DNA from: Hemileia vastatrix
Lineage: Eukaryota; Basidiomycota; Pucciniomycetes; Pucciniales; Zaghouaniaceae
DNA length: 64,000 bases
Direction of reading: 5' to 3'
Assembly (NCBI GenBank): GCA_030280995.1
Contig: JASXTE010000007.1
Span: 5,378,001 to 5,442,000 of the forward strand
Shown here: positions 1 to 11,565 of the stretch, in pieces
Numbering within the stretch: position 1 is the stretch's first letter
How the letters are laid out: each line of letters begins with the position of its first letter
Position numbers and translations under genes: made by a program
The notes under the pieces: model-generated
What the model was told of the DNA's origin: nothing
Seen by the model: the letters and a program-made list of their open reading frames with translations, nothing else
The model's database searches: none

Positions 1-1255
1 GAAGTACTAAATTGCAATGTAAGGGACCCAAGCCAATTTCAAAGGCTTGGCTCATAAATTAAGGTTTCTAAAAAGCAGCCAGTATAAATCTGGCTGCAAT
101 AAAAAGTAAATTTTTTAAATAAAATACATAAAAAAATAAAAATGTGTTCAAATAAAATATACAACACTCTTCAACCGGTAAGAAACAGCCTTCCATTGTT
201 ACACATAGAAACAAAATCAAATGTTTCTTTCAGTAACATTGGTCATGTTTCAATATTTTGAACCAAGTAAGATCAGGAAAAAGGTCACGGCAAAAAAATT
301 GCATAATTATAAGTCTCCCAATTTAAAATGGTGGGGAGGTTCATATTTTAGATATAGGTGGTGCACATTATAGTTCCCTTTAAAAAAATTCAAAAATGAA
401 TCAATTTTGGCGCAATGTAAATTTAAATGTGATGAGTGTATGTTTTTTAGCTACGTGAAACATGGTAGCTAGAATTATGTGGCGTCAATTTTTTTTAGAT
501 GTGAAATTCAGCATTCCACAATTGTTCATCTGTACATCATGCAGCCAAGTAAATTCTAGCTGAAATTAGTATATGCATAGGAAAAAATGATCATGCTGTG
601 TACAGTGCCTTGGAAACATCATTCTTGGAATTTAGATGAAGTTTATCATATGACTTGAAGAGCTGCATTTTTTTGAAAATGAGATCAGTGAAAATTCATG
701 ATATCTACATCTGTTTGCCACCCAATTTATTTTTCCTTTCTCTTTCTCACTCACCTTTTTCAAAAGTTATCCATCATATTTTTGCTTTATCATTTTGAGT
801 TATTGGTACTATTTTCTTGACCTTATCTGATTACCGGTAAGCAAATTTTTCTTGCTATTGCATTTCATATCATTTTGGTTTGTTACTCTTTTTTACACTT
901 TTGACAAGTTAATCTAATGATTCTAATTCTGAATTTATTTTTATGGTATCTTTTACTGTACCCTTTTGATTCATTATAAAAAAATTCTTTTTCAGTTAAC
1001 TTAAAGTTTTTTTATTTTTTTGTCAATTTAATTTTCATTATTCCTTATCAAAAATGTTCAATTTATTTATCTAACCATTTATTTTTTAAAACAGTGATTA
1101 TATAGTAAACTTTATAATTAATTTTGATCAATCAGCTACAAATGGAAGAAGATTTTATAGACATTTAAGTTCATGTTTTGCTTATCATTTTACTATATTT
1201 CTTTAATACTTTCTCAACCATTATATTATTAATATGAAAAGTAAAGCATCATCTC

Positions 1256-1597
1256 ATACTTGCTGAAAGCATACAGGATAATGTTTTGCTATTCATAATA
1301 ATAATTAGATTTTTTGTACTTTAAATTTAATTTATTGATTTTTAAGTTGTTTCAAAGTCTCTTACTTGCTGAAAGCATACAGGACAATGCTACAATTTAA
1401 AAATTAATAATTTATTGAAGTATAACTTTCTAAGTCAATATTTTGGTCAGAGAAAGATTTTTCATTTTATATATGTGGATATGATAATTCTGTAACTTTT
1501 TTAATATTACTAGTGTATTGGAGTTATACTTTCATTATATTATTAATATTAAGTGTAGAGCCAAATCTCGTACTTGCTGAATGCATACAGGATAAAG
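1256..1597. repeat. Three direct copies of a 25-bp motif upstream of the dioxygenase
   Basis: The motif ACTTGCTGAAAGCATACAGG followed by AYAA occurs at about 1,256-1,283, 1,361-1,389 and 1,569-1,597, all in the same orientation and with only one or two changes. The DNA between them is unrelated AT-rich sequence, so this is a spaced motif and not a tandem duplication. It lies within 600 bp of the start of the TET/JBP gene. It could be a promoter element or a binding site for a transposon protein; nothing in the sequence decides between these. The rest of 1-1,780 shows no gene. Confidence 0.6.
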
Positions 1598-1843
1598 CTA
1601 TACTCTTTATATATATAATTTAATAAAGTATACCTTTGAAAAACTTTGTTAATATTTGAAATAAAGAAAAAGTATATAAATTTACTAATATGTAGATATG
1701 CTAACTTTTGTATTTCTAATAATGAAGATATGATAAAGTTAAAGGTATCATTGACTGATAATTGAAATTATGTTACTATTTTCTAATTTTTGATTTTTTT
1801 CTATTTTAAATCAAAATTGAATTCTCTTAGGATTGAACCATCA

Positions 1844-3057
1844 ATGAGTAACAATTTGAAAAAAAAACGGCCAGAGAAGAACTCTAACAATAGGTGGTCG
1901 AAAGACATTGCTACTGAAAAGAAACTTGTAAACGCTCTTGGAATGAATACAAATGGGAAGAAGCCACATTTCTATGAAAGATCTTATGCAAATAATATGA
2001 AAGATTGCAATAATTATTACGATTTTTTTCCTGGATGTAGTATTTATAAACCAAAAGGTGTCTTAATACCTAATGTTCTTGTGCAGACTTTTGAAATTCA
2101 TGAGCTCAAAGAACTAGATATGTTAGAAGCCACAGTGCAATGCATTAAGTATCTTTATTACTGAGAACATGAAATTAAAAATAATGGTTATCATCGATGA
2201 GCTGGTGGTTTTGGAAAAATGTTTGGTGGTGGCTTTATTTTAGATAGGAAGAAATCTTTATATATTTGTAAGTATCACTTTTTTTAATTTAAATACTGAA
2301 TTTTTGAATGCTTTTCCTTGCAGATGAATACACTGATGATATTGTACAAATGGATGAATATAAAAAACAAATGAAGAGGATTGCAATGTACTTTGAATAC
2401 TTTTTTAAAAAAATATCATATGTAAAGTACAACGAGGCAACTAATCTTTGTGCAAAACTTGGTATTCCTGGATTTTCAAAAGTTTCTAGTGAAGAAGAGG
2501 GTGTAACATTTGCTAGTAATTTAACTTGGACATCTGGAGCAAATGGTAGTGGGTTCTCCAATGAGTTTCATCTTGATAAGGATGCAAGTGAGTATACTTT
2601 AGGAATATTTTTTCCTAAAGATACAGAAAACAATACCATTCATATGAAGTATGATAAGACCCAACCACGACAAACAGGTGGAGAACTTATGTTTCCCGAA
2701 AGTCAAAGTAAAATCAACTTTGAAGCAACTAATGGAATAACAGTGACATTATGGCCTGCCAATCAACTAAGGCATTTTACCTCAAGATGTCACGAAATTC
2801 CTGGCTTCACAAGGATAGGTTCTTCTATTTAAATCAGCACTAGACTTTTTCATGCTATAGAAAAGCTTAATGTTTTTGATATTGATATTTCAGAGTACTT
2901 GGAAATTAAAGAAGAAAAAGATAGGTATAAATATTTTATTAGTGCTTTGAGAGTTTTTTAGAAAAGAGATGACTTAATAGAGGAAGAAATAAATTCAGCA
3001 AAGTATTATTTATCTAATGTTAAGACAAATCTAAAAATCAAGATATTTAAATATTAA
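1844..3057 (+). pseudogene. TET/JBP-like 2-oxoglutarate/Fe(II) dioxygenase, decayed
   Basis: Family members oxidise 5-methylcytosine or thymine in DNA. Exon 1 starts at the ATG at 1,844 (MSNNLKKKRPEKN, a basic start) and runs to a GTAAGT donor at 2,268; exon 2 follows the TTGCAG acceptor ending at 2,323. Exon 2 carries the iron-binding HxD motif in FHLDKD, then GGELMFPES, and a distal H (RHFTSRCHE) followed by an Arg before GSSI, the usual order of the double-stranded beta-helix core. Four in-frame stops interrupt it: TGA at 2,162 and 2,198, TAA at 2,830 and TAG at 2,959; reading resumes in the same frame after each, to a final TAA at 3,055. Iyer and colleagues described TET/JBP expansions linked to transposons in basidiomycetes, which fits the Tnp2 gene 9 kb away. 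Family assignment rests on motif recognition only. Confidence 0.7.
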
Positions 3058-4109
3058 AAATTTATATTATATATACACAACTTAATGCAAAATTAAACAT
3101 GATAAATACTGGGAGTAGCTGTAACATTTTCAGTTTTGATAATTATAGTATTATCTATTTTTTTTATTTGTGAAATAAATTAATTTTTTTTCATAATATT
3201 ATAAGAAAATTTGCTTTCCTTTTGAGGAAATATATAAGTTGTGAAATCTTTAAATGTCATTTTTATTAAATTGGTAGCAAATGTTCTAAAATAAAAAAAC
3301 TATATTAAAGAATTTGAAATATATTAGCCATAAAAATGTGCTTTTAATGCTACCAAATTAACTGTATAGTATTTTAGGTCAAACAGGCTTATTAATAAAA
3401 AAGTTAATAATAAAGAGTTGATGAGAGAATTTTGAATCAATAATAGATTAAATTGTATTTTTTTAAGAATGTACTCATTTAATTATTTAAATTGTTCTAC
3501 TTCTGATTAAAAATGTTACACTCAACAAAAATATTTGTAATAATTAATATATTATATAATATTAAAGGTAAAGTAACAAAACTAGAGCAGTTATCATATT
3601 TTTATATAAACAATAAAATATTTAAGAATTTAATACAAGTATTTGAAATCATATAAGTAGATTTTAAAATCTTTGTTATTGCTGGACTTACAATAATTTT
3701 TTTTAATAATTAATTTAGAAAATCATGTCAAAGGTTACTTAATAAATTTCAAAGATGGTCACATTTTTGACGTATTTGAAGGAAAATAACTTGAATTATA
3801 CAAGATAAATCATATAGACAGAACTTTATCTATTTACATGTTAGAATATTAATTTATTGAAAGGCTATGTTTAGCAAAAAAAGGTGATACTGGCTGAATG
3901 GAGCTCCAGTGATTAAGAAAATCTGCAGAAATAGCCCTAGCAATTCCCGGAGGACCTGGGGGTATCAAATTTTAAAAGAAATGGATCACACTTGCTTATA
4001 AAAGGTTTTATTAATGTTAAAATATAGTTATTTAAATTTTTCCAAATTATTTCTTCCATCAAATGATTTTTTTTTCATGTAAATTAAGAAACTTAAATTT
4101 TGATATTAC
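3058..4109. other. AT-rich spacer, no gene seen
   Basis: No coding sequence is supported here. The one visible structure is a pair of inverted 12-mers, AAATTGGTAGCA at 3,268-3,279 and TGCTACCAAATT at 3,348-3,359, which could form a stem around a 68-base loop and may be a small MITE remnant. A GC-richer patch at 3,885-3,965 weakly resembles a tRNA-type promoter head but is not convincing. Confidence 0.4.
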
Positions 4110-6274
4110 CTCCAAGCAATCAGCTGCTGAAGCCAATCTATGATCTTGAGAGCTCAGAAATAAACCACAAACACTATCGATTATATAGAATGTGAAAGAT
4201 TGATATCGGTGGTGGGAGTATTCAGAATTTATTTTGTTTAGTGCAGCCTTTTGTTTCTGTCTCATTATAGTCAGTTCAGTATTTTCATTTTTCTCGCTTT
4301 ATTGTTGAGCTTCGCTAGTCTTGCCACTTGATATTGTTGAAGCTCAATATTTTGATTTAAGAATGATAATTGACATAAATATATCAATGATAATATTGCT
4401 GATTTGAAGAAGAGTTGACATTGATATATCACGGGTTTGAAGTGCAGTGGGAACAACTTCTAAGCCATCAGCAATCGGACTCTTCAGATTTGAAAGGTGA
4501 GCTAGAAGCTGAAGACCATGTTCAATTGGAAAATCTGAGTTAATGTTTTGATGTGATGGAAGCTGGGTGAATTCATGTGCAGTCAGATAAAGTGAAGATG
4601 ATATAAGAGATACCCATGAAGAACGGCAGTGGTCACTTGGGATTTAATCTCATGAGCATTCGGATAAGATTGGATTCAGGGTGATCTGTTTTCTTTGTTG
4701 AGGAAAGAATTTCAGTATTTAAACCATCAGGATCACATAAATCTTCCATTTTTTTAAATCAATATTATCTAGTACCCATAGCTGTGAGCTATCAATCTCT
4801 AAAAAAATATTTGCTACAAAAGGAAAAAAAAATAAGTAAAAGAACAAAAGTCAAGACTAAAAATTATGGTAACTTACATAACTCAGTAAGTTTTGAAAGC
4901 CAATCTTCTCCACAAGATTTTTCCCAGTAAAATGTAAACATTGGAATATTTAACATGGGTTCTTGGGAAGAAGTAGAAGAGCGTAATTCGAGGAGTGTAA
5001 CAATTTCCAACCACAACCTGAGGACTTTTGCCGTGCTGATTCTACCTTTATAAAAATTATGAATTTTACAGAATTCCTCCTGAAAATCAGAGTCTTTTAG
5101 AACTGAGGGTCAATAAGTTAGAGGTTTTTTCGATATCTTGATTGGAGTTGATTTCATTGGTAGAGAAGCTTTCAAAGTGGTCAAAGTAGGTAATTTAGGA
5201 GGTGATGGGTATTTCTTCTTAGAAATGAAGGAATTTGGTGATGAGCTGTTTGAATCATCATCTTTATCAAACATATCTTCATGTCTTGAAGAAGATTTTA
5301 AATTTTGCTTTTTTTGATGAACAAGCATAGCTTCATATTCTGACAGTTCATCATCACTATTTTCATTGCTCTTTTCATCATCTTCATCAGGGAGAGGGCG
5401 TTTATGGATGGAACAATCTACAGCAGGTGAGTTTCTGGTACAAAATATCAAAAGACAGATAAAAAGTACAACATGTAAGAAATAAAAGAGATATATGATT
5501 GAATTTTAATGATAAAAGAATAACAATAAAAAAAAAGGAAACAAGAATATACTCATTATCAAAGCCTTTGCTTTTTTTTTGAGATTTATTATTTGATACA
5601 TCGGAAAATTCATTAGCAGAAGCCGGTTTAATACGTCAAACAAAAGTGGAGCCTTGGGATAATCTGTTTTTCTTGGAGCCGATAACAGGTGTTTCAATAT
5701 TTTCCTTAGAAGTTGAAGCATGAGTTAAATATGATGGTTCATCTGTCTCATCATCATCCCTAATGACAATGATTTCATCAGGAGGAATCATACCCTCCTC
5801 GTAAGCTACAAATATATATGAAGAAAAAAAAATATTAATAATCTTATCTACTAATTTAAAAGGAGACAAAAAAGGTGAAGAACATACATTTTTCAAGGCT
5901 TTTTACATATTGGAGTAAGTCATTACAAGGGTTAGATAAATATGAAGGAGAAGGATTATTGTTAAGGATCTTGACAAGTTCTTCTGTTTTATTTTAGCCA
6001 ATTCAAGTAAATTGCAATACTGAAATCTCGTTATTGCCTGCCTCTCATTGCTAAGTACAGGAGGGTTAGGTGCCATGCCATGTGGCAGACATGGTGCAAG
6101 CTCAAAAGCTTCAAATCCAGTATCAATCAGAGAGTGGGATGAAACACATTCAAGTGCTGGAATATCAATTTTTTGAAAAAAAAAGATATAGAACATAAAT
6201 GAAATATATAAATTAATAGAGAGGAACATGATATACATACAAAGTGGAGGTGTAGGATTTTGTATACTAGACAT
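4110..6274 (-). pseudogene. Acidic multi-exon protein of unknown function, decayed
   Basis: I do not recognise the family. Five or more exons can be followed on the minus strand: 6,274-6,241 (start MSSIQNPTPPL), 6,156-5,888, 5,805-5,553, 5,434-4,878 and tentative exons down to a GTAATA donor near 4,113. The first three introns have clear GTATGT- or GTATAT-type donors and AG acceptors, and phases match. The middle is acidic and serine-rich (DEDDEK, DKDDDSNSSS) with lysine patches, suggesting a nuclear or chromatin protein. Lesions: a one-base frameshift in an A/T run near 5,990, TGA at 5,636-5,638 and 5,110-5,112 (both explicable as CGA to TGA), and further stops in the last exons near 4,340-4,480. 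It lies tail-to-tail with the TET/JBP gene and is probably cargo of the same transposon. The 3' end is uncertain. Confidence 0.5.
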
Positions 6275-7299
6275 ATTGATTAATGAATATTAAAAAAAAG
6301 TATTTGATATCAAAAAATTATGATGTAATATGATGAATAATTATAAGAAACTCTATTCTAGAAAATTGAAGTTGATAATTTAATAGGATAAAAAATTGAA
6401 TAAGATTAAAATTAAAGTGTGGATGAAAGAAACAGAAAACATAAAGAGGGGGATTTTATATTATTTGAGCTTTTTTTAACATGTATTATTCATAGTGGGG
6501 TAAACTGAGTAACATGCAAAATCACAATCTGTTTATATTGAAGCAAAATTTGATGTAGCTAACAGAAAATACTAGTAATTCTTTGGGGACTTTTAGTGTG
6601 AAAAACAAATAATAACAAATTTATATCCCATATGAAAGTTGCCATGGGTAAATACAAAATTTTTTAAATTAGAATTTACTCCTAAACAGTGGAGATACAC
6701 TTAATTAGTATATTATATGAAAAAAAGGATAATCCTTTATGAATATTTGTCAAATCTACTTTCAGATGACAATGCGAGATTCACATATATACTGATATGC
6801 CTCATCAAACAAGAAATGAATTATAAGTATAAAATTGGTAACATTAAAATTTAAGATAAGAATTTGTTTTTTAAGTGACAGGAGGAGTTTCAGGCTAGGG
6901 TGTGGCCACCATGACTAAACCATTGATAAACTTGGATACAACTAAGGGAAAAAAAAATTGAATAGTTTTATTTTACAATATATCTTAGTCTGCCCAAGAT
7001 ATTGCATTGTTGTCCCTAACTATACCAATATTGTTACTTTTCAAAAGTTATAGGACTACTAAGTTGATAAAATATTATTATGAATCACCCAATGAAATAC
7101 CTTAAGCAACATTCAAAATTATTAAAATAATAATATTCAATTTGAGATTTGGATTAGCTAATTTTTCACAACTTACCACAGTTTTGATTAATATAATAAA
7201 ACTTGAAAAAAATTGTTGAGATAACCTAGAAATGGGTGCAAGAAAATGATGAAACATATGACTTGAAACTTAACTCATACACTATTGATAAACTTCATG
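6275..7299. other. Spacer between acidic gene and palindrome array
   Basis: About 1 kb of AT-rich DNA without a supported gene. The 5' end of the acidic gene lies at 6,274, so its promoter should be in the first few hundred bases. Isolated half-copies of the palindromic motif described for 7,300-9,250 begin to appear near its right edge. Confidence 0.4.
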
Positions 7300-7728
7300 G
7301 ATCCTGACTAATTTCTATCGAAATTAATTTTGAGACTGGAATATTGAATTTTAGCTATGACCAAGTACTGTAAGTGCCATGGTTTGTATTCAATATATTG
7401 GTGTTTAAATTAATTTTGATAGGAATCAAAAAGTATCATATGGCACCATGCATGAAACCCTGACAGAAACCACCAAATTTATGAGGCAATGAACCTCATA
7501 ATTTTGATCAAAATTAATGTAGACCCCTTCATATTGAATACAAGCCATTTCACATGGACTACACAGACATAGATAAAATTCAACATGCATGGCTTAAAAT
7601 TAATTTTGATCGAAATTAACCAAGGCATTAAAACATCAATTTTTATATGGTGTACTTGATCAAACCAGTTAATCTAACTGCTTAGCTTACCTATACTTAT
7701 AGGAATTTTATGCATAGTCCATGTCCAT

Positions 7729-8045
7729 ATTAATTTCGATCAAAATTAATGTTGACTAATACATAGTGAATACATGCTATGCCACTTACACTTGCCAGGC
7801 ATAGCTACCATTAAATATTCCAGTATCAAAAATTAATTTTGATTGAAATTAATGAGCATGATAATCATGAATTTCTGGAGTCAACTGCTTATTTTTATGC
7901 ATGGTGCCTTTCCAACATTAATTTCAATCAAAATTACTTTTGATACTGTCATATTGCATGTAGCTATGCCTGGAAAGTGTAAGTGGCATAGTGTGTATTC
8001 ATTATGTATTGGTCAACATTAATTTCAATCGAATTTAATATTGAC
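7729..8045 (+). repeat. Left arm of a 320-bp inverted repeat
   Basis: This segment is the reverse complement of 8,928-9,245 at what reads as about 90% identity over its whole length, including the non-palindromic spacers. It contains four of the 22-bp dyads. The two arms are separated by about 880 bp of the same array, so the array is symmetric at two scales. Confidence 0.8.
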
Positions 8046-8927
8046 ATTTGCATATTGAACCCAAGCCAGCAAACAACCCAAAAGATTCTTCAAAAAACTG
8101 CCCATTAATTTTGATCGAAATTAAGGCTGACAATATACATATTGAATGGTAGTTATAACTGGTCTGAGTAAGCGGAGATTACTTATATTCAATATGTATT
8201 GGTCAACATTAATTTTGATCAAAATTAATGAGCATTTTTATGATAAACTTTTTCAGTCAGTTAGTTGTTTCAATGCATAATGGCATGCCAACATTAATTT
8301 TGATCAAAATTAATGTTGAAGTGATATAATGCTTTTTTGCATGACATGTAAAGGACAGCAAGTATTTTTAAGTATTGAAATTTACTTTACATGTTGAGGG
8401 TAAATATAAAGTTTTCATATCCATATTAATTTCTATAAAAATTAATGTTGACCAATACATAATAAATAGTAAATATGCCTGGCTAGTGTAAGTGGCATAG
8501 CTTTTTTTCAATCTGCACTTGGCAACATTAATTTCGATCGAAATTAAGGTTCATGATTATCATCAATTTATGCAGTCAGGTGCTTACTGTTATGCATGGT
8601 AACATGTCAACATTAATTTTAATAAAAATTGAATTTGACATGCCACCAAGCATTTTTCTGTAAGATGAAAAGTAGTGCCCTCTATTCTTAAGTAAACACA
8701 TTACAATGCATATTGAGCATGTATAAATCATTTACACATTTATATTAATTTCAATCAAAATTAATGTTGACCAATAAACATTGAACACAAGCTTTACAAC
8801 TTACACACACCAGATATAACTACCATTCAATATGTATATGGTCAACACTAATTTTGAATGAAATTAATGAGCAGTTTTATGAAGAATTTTTTGGGTTTTT
8901 TTCTGGTTTGGATTCAATATGCTATTG

Positions 8928-9245
8928 TCAATATTAAATTTGATAGAAATTAATGTTGACCAATACATAATAAATACACAATATTCCACTTACACTTTCC
9001 AGGAATAGCTACCATACAATATGCCAGTATCAAAAGTAATTTCGATCAAAATTAATGTTGGCAAGGCAACATGCATAAAAATAAGCAGTTGACTCCAGAA
9101 ATTCATGATTATCATGCTCATTAATTTCAATCGAAATTAATTTTTGATACTGGCATATTTAATTGTAGCTATGCCTGGCAAGTATAAGTGGCATAACGTG
9201 TATTCACTATGTATTGGTCAACATTAAATTCTATTGAAATTAATA
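8928..9245 (-). repeat. Right arm of the 320-bp inverted repeat
   Basis: Inverted partner of 7,729-8,045. Matching landmarks include GGTCAACATTAA near the outer end, GCCAGTATCAAAA, and the stretch around ATGCATAAAAATAAGC. It lies about 220 bp from the stop codon of accessory gene B, so the array occupies the 3' flank of that gene. Confidence 0.8.
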
Positions 9246-9461
9246 TGGATACATAAATGTGACATAAAGAGGTATGGACCATCAATTTTTTGAAAATACA
9301 TTTTTATATCTCATACATTATTTGTTTTTCTTAAATAAAATGTTACTCTCTCTTAATATCACTTTATAACATTTACCAAGCAACTTTGAAAAAAAAAACA
9401 GAGTACATAAAATTCAATATAAGATAGCTATATTACACAGAAGATCACTGTTATACCTAAG

Positions 9462-11139
9462 TTATGATGATGTTGATGCTCTATTAATTGATTCAAAAAT
9501 CTTTACCAGATCAATATCAGCTCCAACCCCAAGTGACTCACGTTCATTCACAGATAATCCTTGCAAAAATGTTGCTGAATAGCAATTCTTGGGGAGGTAT
9601 TTGGGAACATTGAATATACCATTTTGTGCAACTGTCCTTTCTGATGACCGTGAATATGTTTTTAATGCTGATTTTCTTTGAGCTGGTGTATGGGCTAAGT
9701 CATTTGTCATCTTATCCATTTTTTTAAACAAATCATTGAGTTCAGTATTTTGCCATCCAGGAATAGCTCTGATAGGTGCAGTTGGGGCTGGTGCTGGGCC
9801 TTCCTTGATATCAGAGATGCACCTAGTATCATGAAAAAGCACAACAAAACCTGGCACATCACTGCAGAGATCTCTTGCTAACTTGTAGCGTGCACTAGCA
9901 ATCTGAATTCCAACTAAATCAGCTTCATAATAACAAAAAGCAAAGTAAAATAAAAAACTTACCTTGGTCCGATAACGTTTTACTTGTGCCCTTGCCATCT
10001 TTTCAATCTTTTCTCTTGCTACCCTTTCCTCTTTTTGCCCAAACAACCTTATCATCTCCTTCCCCTTATTAACTACCCATTTCTCCATAACACATTGAGT
10101 GAACTGAAGCTTTGACTGATCGATTGTATTCAAGGTGGTGAGCCACCTGGTACAGTGGTCGCATACTATGCTTCCCATGACTTGATTCCAAGTTGATTCC
10201 GAAAAATCACGGCAAGTCCAATCAAAGGCGAATTTCCAAAAACCTTTTTCTTGTTATTCACGCTCTAAGTTTCTTTTGACAGAAAGTGGGATTGGTGCTC
10301 CTCCTTTTACTCCTCGAGGCTCAGGTGCTGGAAAAAATTGGGGTAGTCTAATTTTGGATCGCAAGAAGGCTATAGAATTGGTTATAAGAAATTGTCGATC
10401 AGCTGCAGAATTGGCACGGTTAGAAGATTGGACTTGGTTTAGGACAGTTTGAATGGTTTTTAGTTTGAATTGGCTCCAAGCTTTCCAATTTTCAATCTCC
10501 AAAGGTGTTGGGCTTGCAGGATATTTTGATATTTGTGTTGGTCCCCCAAGAAAATACTTCAGAAAGTGGTAAATATTTCTATTTAGACTGTCCAACCTCC
10601 TGGGAACATCATTCCTTGTAACTAAGCCTCTTACAGCCCTTAACCCCTGTTCTTGTTCATGAGACTCTGCTGAATTGAGTCTGTGGTAATAACTGATACA
10701 CATAATGATTGAGGGATTCACTAACAATTCAAATAAGTTAATTAAATTGGTTATTTTTCAATAAAAAAATACACTAAAAATTTGACTTACCAGCTCCACT
10801 TGTGCTTGCTCCTTGGTTAGGCTGAGCAGATGATGATTGGTCTCCAAAAAATTCCCTCAATACTTCACTAGCCCAATCTCTTCCTAGCTGATCAGCTTGC
10901 TGATCAGCACTTTCAGGAGCAGAAGGATGATTGGGATTAAAATTTCTCGGTTCTGAATGAGACTCTTGGCCTGGATTGGGATTAGGTGGTGGGTTAGGAT
11001 TAGGCAGTACAGATTGAGATGCATCTGGAGGTGGATCAGCAGCGGGTGGTGGTGGAGTATTTCCAGTATTAGTATGTTGAGGTGGAAAAAAAACAGAATC
11101 AGTTGGGTCAACAGACATCCCTTCAAAATTATCATCCAT
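9462..11139 (-). pseudogene. Transposon accessory protein B (rust-specific family), one nonsense codon
   Basis: Unknown function; I recognise it only as a multicopy rust protein. Exon 1 (11,139-10,791) starts MDDNFEGMSVDPTDS and is proline-rich and disordered. A GTAAGT donor joins in phase to exon 2 at 10,669, which encodes a helical segment (RLDSLNRNIYHFLKYFLGG). A TAA at 10,254-10,256 interrupts; the same frame continues at once with QEKGFWKFAFDW. Exon 2 ends at a GTAAGT donor (9,963), and exon 3 (9,902-9,462) contains RCISDIKEG and ends in YLPKNCYSATFLQGLSVNER and a final DIDLVKIF block. That last block resembles the C-terminus of accessory protein A (16,163-17,139). It lies just downstream of the transposase gene on the same strand. 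Confidence 0.65.
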
Positions 11140-11565
11140 AATGAACTGTAATAAATTAAAAGAAAATAAAAATAATCAGTTGTTAAAATTTATACCCATC
11201 AAAGCTAAAGTAAAAAAAGATACTATGTATATAGTCTTGTTAACATGTATGTTCTCTTGTCGAAAAATAAAGTGAATAATATATAGCTATCAGCTAAAGT
11301 TGGAAGGTCAAACTATTTATAGTAGATGAAGGAGCAAGAAGATCATTCATTAAGTAAAAATTTTATCATATTTCTCTTTATCATGATTTTATTTCTTTCA
11401 TTCTTACATTTAAGATAAAAATGACTCATTGAAAGCATGGGCTCTCTTGCAATAAAAGCAACCAAATCAATTGTTCACTGATTTATGATAAGGTAAGTTG
11501 GATGCATTGCATTTTTTAATCGAGCATTGAATTATTTCTTTCACCATTTACAAACATCACCAATC
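11140..11565. other. Short spacer between transposase and accessory gene B
   Basis: A 426-bp AT-rich gap between the stop of the transposase and the start of accessory gene B, both on the minus strand. It must hold the transposase polyadenylation region and the promoter of gene B. No individual element stands out. Confidence 0.5.

Larger units (their letters stand above)
7300..9250. repeat. Array of about 20 dispersed 22-bp palindromes
   Basis: The consensus half-site is ATTAATTTYGA, followed by its reverse complement, giving a 22-bp dyad centred on GATC. Copies can be read near 7,315, 7,410, 7,500, 7,597, 7,729, 7,826, 7,915, 8,018, 8,101, 8,205, 8,289, 8,421, 8,524, 8,609, 8,742, 8,847, 8,928, 9,031, 9,118 and 9,220. 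Spacing is about 65-135 bp. Many copies extend outward to TCAACATTAATTTTGA plus its complement (32 bp). Spacers share words such as GCCACTTACACTTGCCAGGC and TGCATAAAAATAAGCAGTTG in both orientations. Several copies are perfect dyads while others vary symmetrically at the third and fourth central positions (TTGATCAA, TCGATCGA). Arrays of this kind in En/Spm-type elements bind an element-encoded protein; that role is inference. Confidence 0.85.

Noticed and set aside
3885..3975. Possible tRNA gene or tRNA-derived SINE head (TGGCTGAATGG like an A box, GGGTATCAAAT like a B box)
   Set aside because: The B box is poor, no cloverleaf can be drawn and the acceptor ends do not pair.
7300..9250. CRISPR-like array
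   Set aside because: Repeats are palindromic, irregularly spaced and partly inverted, the host is eukaryotic and no cas genes are present.
10884..11151. Long reading frames on both strands over the proline-rich start of accessory gene B
   Set aside because: They are shifted or complementary readings of a proline-codon-rich exon and have leucine/isoleucine- or tryptophan-rich nonsense composition.
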